A DNA stretch of 64,000 bases from Trochalopteron elliotii (lineage: Eukaryota > Chordata > Aves > Passeriformes > Leiothrichidae). This document shows positions 54,605 to 64,000 of this stretch, in pieces (position 1 is the first letter of the stretch; the number at the start of each line of letters is the position of its first letter). The notes beneath the pieces were generated by a model. The model did no database searches. It was given only the letters and a program-made list of their open reading frames with translations, and was not told the DNA's origin. Where the stretch lies: assembly GCA_024734555.1 (NCBI GenBank), contig JANPWX010000061.1:2116613-2180612 (forward strand). Reading direction: 5' to 3'. The position numbers and the translations under genes were made by a program.

Positions 54605-57319
54605 AAAAAACCACCAGCTGAAATTCTTTGTTGGAAAAACAGCGTGACTGTTAGAACTGGGGATGTTCTCAGATTTTCACCATGGTAAGATCATGGTTTA
54701 TCTCACAAAAATTAAGCTGGATCAGAATTCTAGACTGGATATTGTCATGAAGGGTATTTCAATTTCATCCCAAACAATTCTGAGAAAGATGAGGGAAAAA
54801 TACACTGCTGGGGCAACACTAAAATATTCCTTTTTCCTTTGAGAAAATGATTTGAAACTGTGATCACTTCCCTAAGCTGCAGAGGACTATGAAGTGGATG
54901 CTTTTGTTTGACACATCTGATTTTGAAGTGCAAATGAAAGTGCAGCTAAGGGGAACTTTTTGTTATGTTTTGTCCTGTTTCCATCCAGATTATTTCTTTA
55001 TCAGACTTCTGCAGCAGTATTCTTTGAGACAGAAATAGTAATTGTGCACAGTCATGGCTATATAAGACAGGACCCTGTCACAATTAGTCACTACAATTTA
55101 AGATATGTGCTGTTCCAGGTTAAGTTTATGCTTAGAATGCCTGTGTGGTAAAGACTGGTTCATGCAGAATAAATTTGTTTCTTTTTAACTCTGAAGTACA
55201 AAAATGCTCTTTTTGTTTGAGGACAAAGTCACGTTTATCTTTGCCCCACAGCTCTTAGGGCTGCATAAGTTCTTAGCCAAGCTTGCAGGTCATGAAGGCC
55301 AAATCACCTTGCACACTTTGTCATCGTAACAAGAAATCTGATGGCTTAATTTTTTTCCTCTATTTACTTTGTTTATAAAAGAAAATCGGTAAATAATCTC
55401 AAGGAAATTAAATAGTCATTTTACTGGGGGTTATTTTTTCAGTGGTTATTTTGCAACCGATTACTTAGGATTATATGACCGCTAACTGATTTAGCATGAG
55501 AAACAGTTCTGAACTTCTGGGCTTTAGTTCTCAAGTAAAAACCCATTAAATGTGAGGCTTAGATATTAAATTAGGATCCTGTTTTTGTGACTACTGAAGA
55601 CTCAGTTGCAGTGTTTACAACAAAAAAGCTTCTGCTGTACTCTGTTTTCACAAAATATTTAGATTGTTGTTAATTAAAATTGTATTTGTGGTTTCTCAAG
55701 ATTTAACTTCTGGACTCAGACTTTAAATGTTGAAATTTTGTGGGCTGCAAAGTCGTTGATAACATTTCTTTTTGAAGTTAGATGATTATAAAGCAATGAC
55801 ATATTTTACCCCTGCATTTCATAAATTTCAGGTGTTAAAGGATAAAATTAGTTGAATGCATCCATTATTTTTAATGTCATACTTTTGGATCACATTGAGC
55901 ACAAGTGCTTTGTGAATTTAAGAGGTGTTTTTTTTGTCTATTTTAATTACAGTAATAATCAAGATTGCAGGGTCAAGTCCAATGCAATGAAAAAGGATTT
56001 TTAATTTGTTCTCTTCCAGCAAAATCTGTCATTTTCCCATCAACAGATAAGTGTAATAATAAAAATGAAAGGTTATAAAAATATCCAGGTTATGTATATT
56101 GTTCATTAATCCCTTATGTGGTAGGCAGCACTTTAGCTGATATTCCAAAGCCTGAAGAAAATTACTTACAAATTGAATGTGCTTTTTATTCATATGTGAA
56201 ACCTTGCCAAGAATAAATGTGCCTGCCTAAAGAAAGTGTAGGAAACACAGGGTAGGAAGAGCACTGAACAGTGTGTGGGTGGGGAGCTGTCAAATTGACA
56301 AAGACAGAGAGAAAAAAACAGCTATTCATTAGTGACAAGGTGCTTAGTATTGATACCACTTATCAAAGGGAGACATTGCCAAGGAAGGCTGGGAAGATGA
56401 CAGCATATCTTTATAATTAGGGATAACCATGGAAATTCATATAAAGTTGAGAACACACAACCTAAGCAAACTAAAACAAAGTATTTTTATCTAAAAATTC
56501 AGAAATATTCATGATCTTTATTCTCCCAATTTATATCGTTCTGTTGTGAGAAGCAACTCCTCCATAATGCTCACCTTTCATATTTACTATGCTGCAGGTG
56601 TAGCATAGAAATCAGTTCATTTTCTAATTAAAAGGAGGTCATTTTATCGAGCAGCCCTGCAGATCACCCACAAGAGTCTGAAAGCCCAATTAGAGTCTTT
56701 TTTTTATGCCTACATCCAGAGGAAAGGTATTGTTTTCATTTGTACTAATGTGAGAGGATTAGAGACATTATTCACCACTTCTGCTTTTGTAATATTACCC
56801 TGCTTTCTATTGAAGTGATAACAGTGCCTTGCCTGGATCAGCTGCAGCTTATTAGAGCTGGGTGAAACGTCTGCACTGAAACGTGGAGTGGTGTTCATGT
56901 GGTAAATAAATCGTCTTGGGTTGCAAAAGTTGCCCTGAGAGTGACAACCAAGGTGAGAATGGCTGTGCTGTGTAGGGACAGACTTGGCCCCATCTCGTTT
57001 GACAGTTGGCAAAAAGCAGGAAGGCTGAAGGACTGAAGTGACAAAAAATACTTGCAGTGAGCTCATGCTCACTGTGAGCCATTTCGTGGGCATTCCTTTG
57101 CTCTGTGGAGTGCAGTGACTGTTAGAGCAGAGCAGTGGGTGTTCAGTGCTCGTGGAGCTGAGGTCAGTATGGCATTACATTAAAAAGTTGGGGATGGGGA
57201 AGAAAAAGAAGAGAGGAGATTTTGCTGGGTTTTTTTTCAGTTTTAGTATGGGAAGTAATAACTTCTGTGTGACAGTGAACATCAGCTGTAACCATTAGTT
57301 AATGTGTTTATAACAAAAT

Positions 57320-57930
57320 TGTCTTGGTCTAGGCTAGTCCTACAATTATACAGGAATTCTTAATGTGTTTGGACCAGATGTCTAAACTGGATGAGTAATA
57401 AATATCCAACAGAGCCGGATCTAAAGTGAGGGGTTAAACTAAGTTTTTTTTAAATGACAAATGCAATGTGCTACACTTAGGAAGGAGAATTAATGCAATC
57501 ATACACACAGGATGGAAAATTAATGTTGAAGCACCTGTATTACAAGGTTCTATTTGCTGGAAAGTAAACGAAAGTTACAGAGACCTACAAAAGTAATTCA
57601 ATGTTGTTTTAAAAACAAAAGCAAGTGATTTTGTGTTGGATTAAGGAAGAAACCAAAAGATAGTTATTCCACTCTATTTGCCACTAGTAGTGCCTCAGGT
57701 AGGGGATTATATTCAACTCTCTGCAGCACATTTTACCAGGAATCCAGACCAATAGGAAACATCTAAATAAGAGTTATGAGAGGGTTAGAAAGCAAGGCCA
57801 GTAAAAAGATGGGAAGAAAAGAGTGAGTTTAGTACGGAGATAATTTAGAGGAGACAAAAGTCTTCCAAATAAAAAGAAAGTAGAGAGAGGTTTGGGCTGC
57901 TGAAGTGGTGTGGTGAGTGCAGAGCAGCTG
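57320..57930 (+). mobile_element. Possible old, degenerate CR1/L3-like LINE segment
   Basis: The segment includes AAATGCAATGTGCTACACTTAGGAAGGAG (split here by position: 57460-57487), which resembles the CR1 3' coding region around 'AAGTGCAAGGTCCTGCACCTGGG'. Farther on, a stretch near 57780-57860 is laid out like the family's 'GAGGAGACC' region. Similarity is weak and interrupted, and I could not trace a frame. Treat this as a suggestion for repeat masking. Confidence 0.3.
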
Positions 57931-60729
57931 CTGCACCACCAGGGCTTCAAGCAGCCTGGGAAGCAGCTGAGCTTGGAAAGCCCAAAATCAAGATGGACAG
58001 TGCAGGAATCAACTTTCTCTCCTGCAGCAGCCTTGAATTGCAAGACACAAATGGTGGATTGGAAAATCAAAACTGATTTACCTTGTGTGTATATATGATT
58101 TTAAATTATTTTGTCTATGCAGGAAGGAAGTAAAAATTATTTAATATATAATAAAGAATATCTAGGCAGTATATTACCAAAAAAAGAAGAGTAGTGAAAT
58201 CCTACAACTGACTGCTTCAGATTGCTTGGAATTTTACTTCACTTGGATGAGAAACTCTGTTAACATTCCTTCAAATGTTATCGTCCTCTGTTTCTGTTGA
58301 AGAATTTTCACTGACCTTTCTGACAGACATTTTCAATAAATATCATATCCTGTGTTTTTCATACAGTGCCTAAAATGTAATAACACTTTTTCCCAGTGTT
58401 CAGGAGCAGAGGACGAGGCCTTACACCAAGAATTAGTTTTGTCAAGGTATATTCCACAAATGAAATGAGTACAGGCAGATGTGTGTCTGTGCACATCTAC
58501 TGGGCAAACACTCCTGCTTGCCTTCTCATCTGCTGCTCTGATCTGAGAAGGAAAGCTAATTTTATATCATCTGTGTGAGTTAAGTGTTCCCAGGTGTAAA
58601 ATAATGGGGAAGAATTCCTTCACTGTTTCCAGACAGAAGAATGATTCAGTTCCGATGAATCCCTTTGAGACCTCTTTCTTCAGAGTCACTTGGTTACTGT
58701 TTGGAGCTGGAGGGCTTGGCCCCTGGGGCTTTGACAGGGTACAGATTTTACTCAAACTATGGCAACTTTCTAGCATTCCTAGGAAACTGAGCCGTTGCCA
58801 AGAAGTGTGACACAGTTAGTCATTATGTTCACAGCAGATGTTGGGACATCTGACACTGGTTAACAGCATCCCTGTGACTGCAGGGGAAAGGCCTCAGGAG
58901 GTAACCAAAACAATGATTGTGTTCTGTGGCTCTGATGGGAAGTGGGCTAGGAGTGGAGACCAGAAAGTTCCCAGGATGAACTCTGCTGAGCCATTTGTTC
59001 ATCCTCTTTGTGTAGTTTTGCAACTATGCTTGCATACTATTTTTGTTTGGATAGCCCACAACGTTGGGGTGGTGCAATGCAGCAAGAAAATGAGCTGACA
59101 TAACTGTGTCTGAAATTTCAGTACTTAAGAAACGTGGTAAGTTTTCACAACCTCTTGTGGACTGAACTGGGTCACTGGCAGAGGTCACAGAGGGGTTCTC
59201 ATTTCTCGGGTGCCAAGAAAATGACATGTTTATAAACCAGCTGCCAGCCCTCACCCCGACCACATTTGAGTTGGACTGTGGACTCCGCTGGTTTCTGTGG
59301 AGCTCTGAGTGTTTGATTTCAGCATTTCAGGAGTGAGCTCATAACTTAGTGAGGACTTTGATGTTTTAAAGGCATTTCTTCCCTGGTACTGAGCAGGGGA
59401 AATCCAAATTTTCATTTTGCAAAGCAGTATCCTCTCAACTTTTTGAGTCTTTTCAAGTCACTTCCAAAGGATTCCCAAGCCTTTTGGAGAACTTCAGAAC
59501 CTTTGAAGTCCAACTTGGCATTTATTGTGACTTCTAAATACTAAATCTTTATGGGCTTGGGAAAACCTAGCTAATGAAACTGGAAAGAAAAAAATTCTGA
59601 ACTCTTGTCTGGCAAGCTGAGTTTCATAGCAGGTTTACCAAATCTAACATCTCTTATAATAATTATTTTTATTTCATCAATATTTCCTATAGTACGGTCT
59701 TCAGTAATATTTTCAAATCTGTATACCCAGCTTTAAAATCTGAAAATGTGTTTTCACCAATATGGCATAAGTCACGAACTATTTTGGGGACTGAATATTT
59801 TAAAAGAATTTTGAAATTAGTCCTTTTTATAGATATTTTAACACCACATTAGTCCACTTTTGAAAGATCTGATTGTGTGCTACAGTTGTTCTGTTGGTAG
59901 TAATTGTGTAATAGAGGTTGTTAGTTTTTCAAGAACATAAATGCTATTCTTTAAAACATTTTAGTGCTGAAATTTGTTTCTTTTCCGTAGGTTTAATAAT
60001 TACAAGTGGCTCAAATGGAATAAAACTAGTAAACTTCCATAGGCCTCAGTATTTATGAGGATTTATCTCAGCTCTTTGAATTTAATTCAAAGATTGTATA
60101 ATAAGGTCAATTTTAGATGCTAAAATTAGATATCTACTGAGCAGGTAGGTAGTAAGTACTTCCCTTTTAACCATGTCATAAAACCTTATTTTTGTGGATT
60201 CTTTTAATTAAAACTGGAAATTCAACCTAGTAATAGTAGGAATCTGTAATGATTACATGATCATGTAAGCTCTTCTCCACTTCCTTTTTTTTGTCTCCTT
60301 CTGGGCCAGTGCAAAGAGCACAGATAGATGTGTTTGCATGTACGTTTTGAGATGTTGATGTTCTAATTAGCTGTAGGAGAATGAATGAAAAACTTTAGGT
60401 CTGTTCTTTGGCTCCTATGGCAAGCACACAAGCTCTGTAGAGCTTTCAAAACCTTCCAGGGTCAAATACTGTCTTGGAAAAGCAAAACATAAAAATACAG
60501 TAAACCATATATTTATAAGAGAGCAGTATCAGGAACTGGATTGCTGGTCAGAATTTCCTTATAGTCATTGACGAGGTGAAGATTTGCTAGGGTTCTTCAC
60601 AATATGATAATTTATACACAACATTCCCTGACCTAATGTATATTGTAAGAGAGAAATGACACATTTTGAAAACATGCAGCTTTGTTTTGCCTTGACTTTC
60701 TAGCTGTATGCTGTTGAAAGCTGCAATGC

Positions 60730-61020
60730 AAGAACGGTGAGATCAAAGGAGAAAGAGTCTGGTGTCTGTGAGTGGTCCCGGCAGGGTTTGTGTCCCAGTG
60801 AAGTGCCACTTTCAGGAGAGGGATGCCCTCTGCAGGGCTCTGGCGGTCCCACGCTGTTCCCTGGCAGCTCCTTTACGAGCCAAGTTCTCTGGGAGCAGTG
60901 CCTGAAGAGAGCCCAAGGAAACCTTTTTGTCCTGGTGGTCATTGTGTCGTTTGGAGCTACCAGGATTTTCTCAGTGTTTTTGTTATTCAGCATTGCGCCC
61001 CAGCTCGTGTGACTAAGCCA
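60730..61020 (+). other. GC-elevated intronic patch upstream of the Kunitz-1 exon
   Basis: About 290 bp with several CpGs (AACGGTG, CCCGGC, GGCGG, CACGC, ACGAGC, GTCGTTT, GCGCC, CTCGTG) stands out from the AT-rich intron. Frames are open on both strands only because of base composition. It may be a regulatory element, a short alternative promoter, or a fragment of an LTR element that I do not recognise. Confidence 0.3.
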
Positions 61021-61298
61021 CACTCCTGTTTAGAGGTTTGTGATGAGGAGTTGAAGTTTATACTGTGAGCTGTTTTGGTGGAAAATTGAAACCACACATT
61101 TGAATTGATCGAATGGAATTTGTGTTCCAATGCAGATGATGTTTTTCTTTTTACATCTGTTTAGCGTGTTCAGAGCTTTGCAGGCAGATGTTGTGCAGTG
61201 CCTCTCCAGCAGAGCACACAAGCAATCTCATTTGGGAGTTACACTATGCAGTGTGCAGCAAACCAACTCAGTTATTCCACTTCTCCTCTGTACTGCAG

Positions 61299-61499
61299 GT
61301 GCTGCTTTGCCACCACTGAAGCTGGTGCACTCGTTCTGTGCCATGAAAGCAGACGACGGCCCGTGCAAAGCCATCCACATCCGCTATTTCTTCAACATCA
61401 ACAGCCGCAGGTGTGAGGTGTTTGAATATGGTGGATGCCATGGCAACGAGAACAACTTCCTAACGCTGGAGGAGTGCCAGGAGAAGTGTGTGCCAACAG
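61299..61499 (+). CDS. TFPI: TFPI Kunitz domain 1 exon (factor VIIa-binding), partial CDS
   Basis: This 201-bp exon encodes residues 39-105 and the first base of codon 106. The cysteine pattern is a perfect Kunitz domain: C52-x8-C61-x15-C77-x7-C85-x12-C98-x3-C102, with the YGGC motif at 82-85. The run LPPLKL before the domain and ADDGPCKAI around the reactive site match vertebrate TFPI domain 1 closely. The residue after the second cysteine, K62, is the P1 lysine that enters the factor VIIa active site. Disulfides are expected as C52-C102, C61-C85 and C77-C98. The exon begins after a pyrimidine-rich tract and CAG (61296-61298) in phase 1, as expected after the signal-peptide exon. Its 3' end, set by the phase-1 rule for Kunitz exons, meets a GC instead of a GT donor. 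Kunitz 2, Kunitz 3 and the C-terminus are not in the window. A paralogue such as TFPI2 is less likely because the LPPLKL lead-in and reactive loop are TFPI-like. Confidence 0.95.
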
Positions 61500-61505
61500 G
61501 CCAGT
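61500..61505 (+). other. TFPI: Putative non-canonical GC splice donor of the Kunitz-1 exon
   Basis: The exon ends ACAG and the next bases are GCCAGT. Positions -3 to -1 and +4 to +6 fit the U1 consensus CAG/GTAAGT, while +2 is C and +3 is C. The position follows the last cysteine by three full codons plus one base, which gives the phase-1 boundary usual for Kunitz exons. The nearest true GT sites either remove the sixth cysteine (GTGTGT beginning at 61485, GTGTGC beginning at 61487) or break the phase (GTACCC at 61504). Confidence 0.55.
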
Positions 61506-64000
61506 ACCCATTCTCTTACCCCCCTACCAATTCTTCATTTGCATCTGTTATTTCTCATTCACAAACCACTCAAGTTTGGGAAGTAGAAGCCCTCTTTTGG
61601 TTCCTATTAATACGGAAATATAATTCCTCGAATTATGTTCCCAAATATTCCCAAGTAGGTTGTAGTCATCTGAATTATTTTACATGGTGCAAGAAGACAT
61701 TCAGGATTTGGAAAGATAGGTAGGTTTTGTAGTACCTGTGACACCAATGCAAGGAACCTTATAGTCTAGCTAGAGCCTGAATGAGTTCCGAAGTGAAACT
61801 GATTTTGAGGCTGGACTAAGCTGGTGGGAAGCAAAGATGTTCTTTACTGCTTTCAGAGTGTCTAACCCAGGGGTTTTTTTGGTATTTTAGCAATTGGTAA
61901 GGATAAAAGATGTTTACAATCCTGTTCCTTCTCCAGACTATACTGTTTGTGTCTTTGATTCATCATACCTGAGTTTAAAAAAAGAATACAAAAGTAAGAT
62001 AGAATTCAAGTCACAGGTTTTAAAATCTTCCTTACAGGCTATTGTATGGGAGCAGATTTCATTTCTGGGCAGAAAATCAAACAAAGAAGGAATTCATTAC
62101 AGATGATTAATCTGTTTCTATTTATGACTACACCAAGTTTAAAGAGCACAGTCTTTCAAGATAAAAAATTGAAATGAAATTGAAATTCCCTTGAATAGCA
62201 TTCAGTGTCAGGAAGACCTGGAGTCTAGGATGTCAATTTGCTCTTCCTTGTCTTACACCAGGCTGGCTTTTGGTGGTTTCCAGCTAGTGTTTGCTTTGGG
62301 GTTTCAGCAGGACCCACAGCATTTTTACCATGCTTGCAGTGCAGTCATTTGCAAGACTGCACCTGACAGTATCTCATCCAGAACTTGACACTTCCTGTCA
62401 CAGGAAATTTGGAGTGCTTGTCCTCAATTTCAATTTAAAGGCTAAGACAGAGGGATAAAAGAGAAAATGCTGCATTGGTAGATGCAGAATTTGGAACGAA
62501 GCGTCCAGAAGTCATAATCAGCTGTCATGAGTAAAGATTTATCACGTTATTTCTTCAATTTGATGCTGCTGTTTTCACAGGATCACAGAATAAGCTGAGT
62601 TGGAAGGGACCCAGCGTTACTTATAATTTTAACACACATGTGGATCTGGAACAGATCTTCTAGACCAAATCCTGTACTGGCATATATTTGGCATAACTCT
62701 ATAGTATAAAACTGAAAGTTATTTAAAATGAGAACTGGCTTAGTGTCTACATCTTGGTACTCAGCCCACAAAGACTTTTCTGTGTATGAATAGCAATGAT
62801 CCAAGACTCTCCAAGTGCTGGATCTGCTTGGAGGAAGAGAAGAAACAAAGGCTCATGATCTCTGTATTCTCTGAATGAATAACAGCAGATAAAATGTGTT
62901 ATGTACAGTATGCTGCAGACCATCAGGCATAAAGCAAACTCTTAAATTAGTCCCTTTTGATAACATAATTAAGCAAAACTTTGTATAATTCTGTGAATTT
63001 TTCTTAAATCTAACTCTGTCTGTGCAGTCTTGTAGTATATAGTTGTATTCATCTTACTTGCGTTTCAAGTATTTATTACTGTAGATCACTACTTAGTGAC
63101 CTAGTAGAAATGAGTCTGAAGAGAGAGTATGAGGGACACAAAAGTGCTTAAAAATAAAGGAAAATCTGAAATTATCACTTTGAAGAATAGTTGGTAAAAA
63201 ATATTGATAAAAATAAGCTCAAGGGCAGCTATCTATGTAGAAATTCAGAAGAAATAATATGATTGGTCAAAGTTTTTGATTTTCAATATTCAGCCCAAAT
63301 ACAAGAATAAATGAGCCAGCATGGGTGAATTACCAGATCAGGATAACTTGTTAAACAGTCTGGAACCAGTAAGCCACCAGACAGAACTGATTGATGCCAG
63401 TACAAGAGTTCAGAGAGCCCAGCTGCAGACTGGCCACTCTAAGGCTCTCCAAGACAAGTTTCAGATTCAAGATGATTACCTCTGAATCAAGCTTCCCCGA
63501 AATCAGCTGTATTTTTTGTTTCTTGAGCCCATACTCACAACTTCAGGGAATGAAAAAGTGTTCTTTTTTAAGAGGAATTTGCCTAAAGGCTCTGTTGTTT
63601 ACTGGATATGAGTATAATCACAAATGTCACCACTAGCACAAAGACCTTAATTTTCAAGGCAGTGAATATAAATTTTAGGCTACTTAAGCTTGCTACTGTG
63701 AAAAAATACCTGCTGATAAATGGTTCTGGTCATGATGACAGTTCTAATGTCTATTATTTAGAGTGGATTTACAAAGAAATACACTTCATTTACAAAAAAG
63801 AAGTCAGCTCAGATGTGGATTTGGCTTTTTGACTGAAACCAGAAGCAAAAGCACTGTTGACATGGTAGTAAGATTAAAAGATTCCAGACCTGTATAAACT
63901 CATAATAAAATTTTCCTTTTCTCTGCCAGAAGAGTAGAGATCACATGTCAAAATATGATTGCTGATTTTGCCCTGAGGGGGGACAGCTGAGTGAGATTAG
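61506..64000 (+). other. TFPI: TFPI intron downstream of Kunitz-1, truncated by the window end
   Basis: This is the beginning of an intron of at least 2.5 kb. I searched it for the short linker exon and for the Kunitz-2 exon, which should show C-x8-C-x15-C-x7-C-x12-C-x3-C. No reading frame here shows that pattern, and no ORF matches the linker convincingly, although a short linker exon could be missed by eye. It contains a minus-strand CR1 tail at about 62579-62672. Confidence 0.65.
62579..62672 (-). mobile_element. CR1 LINE 3'-end fragment, - orientation
   Basis: GGATCACAGAATAAGCTGAG followed by TTGGAAGGGACCC is the reverse complement of the classic bird CR1 tail. Similarity fades after about 62615 but may resume at TTCTAGACCAAA (62658-62669). 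It lies in the TFPI intron after Kunitz-1, opposite to the gene. The matched wording is typical of avian genomes and supports the bird assignment. Confidence 0.8.

Larger units (their letters stand above)
53980..61298 (+). other. TFPI: TFPI intron between signal-peptide exon and Kunitz-1 exon (phase 1)
   Basis: This 7,319-bp intron has a GTAAGA donor and an acceptor reading TTCTCCTCTGTACTGCAG. Splicing it out joins one base (G) to two bases (GT) and keeps the frame open. It holds a CR1 tail at 54540-54604, a possible degenerate CR1 body at 57320-57930, a candidate conserved element near 56640-57010, and a GC-elevated patch at 60730-61020. I see no further TFPI-like coding exon in it. Confidence 0.8.

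Noticed and set aside
61141..61164. Pyrimidine tract ending in TTTAG, a strong-looking acceptor 134 bases before the Kunitz-1 exon
   Set aside because: Using it would add 134 bases, shift the frame after the signal-peptide exon and lose the Kunitz domain. The CAG at 61296-61298 is in phase.
1..64000. CRISPR arrays, operons, phage or insertion-sequence modules, or any novel multi-gene system
   Set aside because: No repeat-spacer periodicity, dense ORFs or ribosome-binding-site patterns are present. The window is vertebrate non-coding DNA with part of one gene.

Overview
The window reads as AT-rich avian genomic DNA. Two short CR1-type retrotransposon tails are present, in the wording typical of bird genomes. 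Long ORFs are absent, there is no bacterial-type gene packing, and the only recognisable gene is a vertebrate one split by large introns. That gene is TFPI (tissue factor pathway inhibitor), on the + strand. Its signal-peptide exon (coding 53865-53979) and its first Kunitz-domain exon (61299-61499) lie inside the window. The remaining exons (linker, Kunitz 2, Kunitz 3, C-terminus) must lie beyond position 64000. The two exons join in phase 1 across a 7.3-kb intron. The Kunitz domain has perfect six-cysteine spacing and the P1 lysine used to inhibit factor VIIa.

Layout: 1-13.9 kb is AT-rich DNA in which I see no gene. A CpG-rich segment at 14.0-14.4 kb carries a TATA-like box, an initiator match and splice-donor-like sequences, and looks like a promoter. 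From 14.5 to 43.7 kb there is no recognisable gene, only scattered short tandem duplications and homopolymer tracts. A stronger CpG island (43.78-44.28 kb, about 31 CpGs) with two GTGAGT donors nearby is my best candidate for the TFPI promoter and non-coding first exon. From 44.4 to 53.86 kb would then be a 5'-UTR intron. The coding part of TFPI follows, from 53.86 kb to the window end.

The most useful oddities are around the Kunitz-1 exon. Its 3' boundary appears to use a GC rather than GT donor at exactly the expected phase. An open frame upstream of the exon starts with a leader-like hydrophobic segment, just downstream of a GC-elevated intronic patch. I found no previously undescribed system, CRISPR array, operon or recognisable structural RNA. 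Almost all ORFs of 60-150 codons here look like chance ORFs in non-coding DNA. Claims about promoters and conserved elements are inference from base composition and motifs and have not been checked by alignment.
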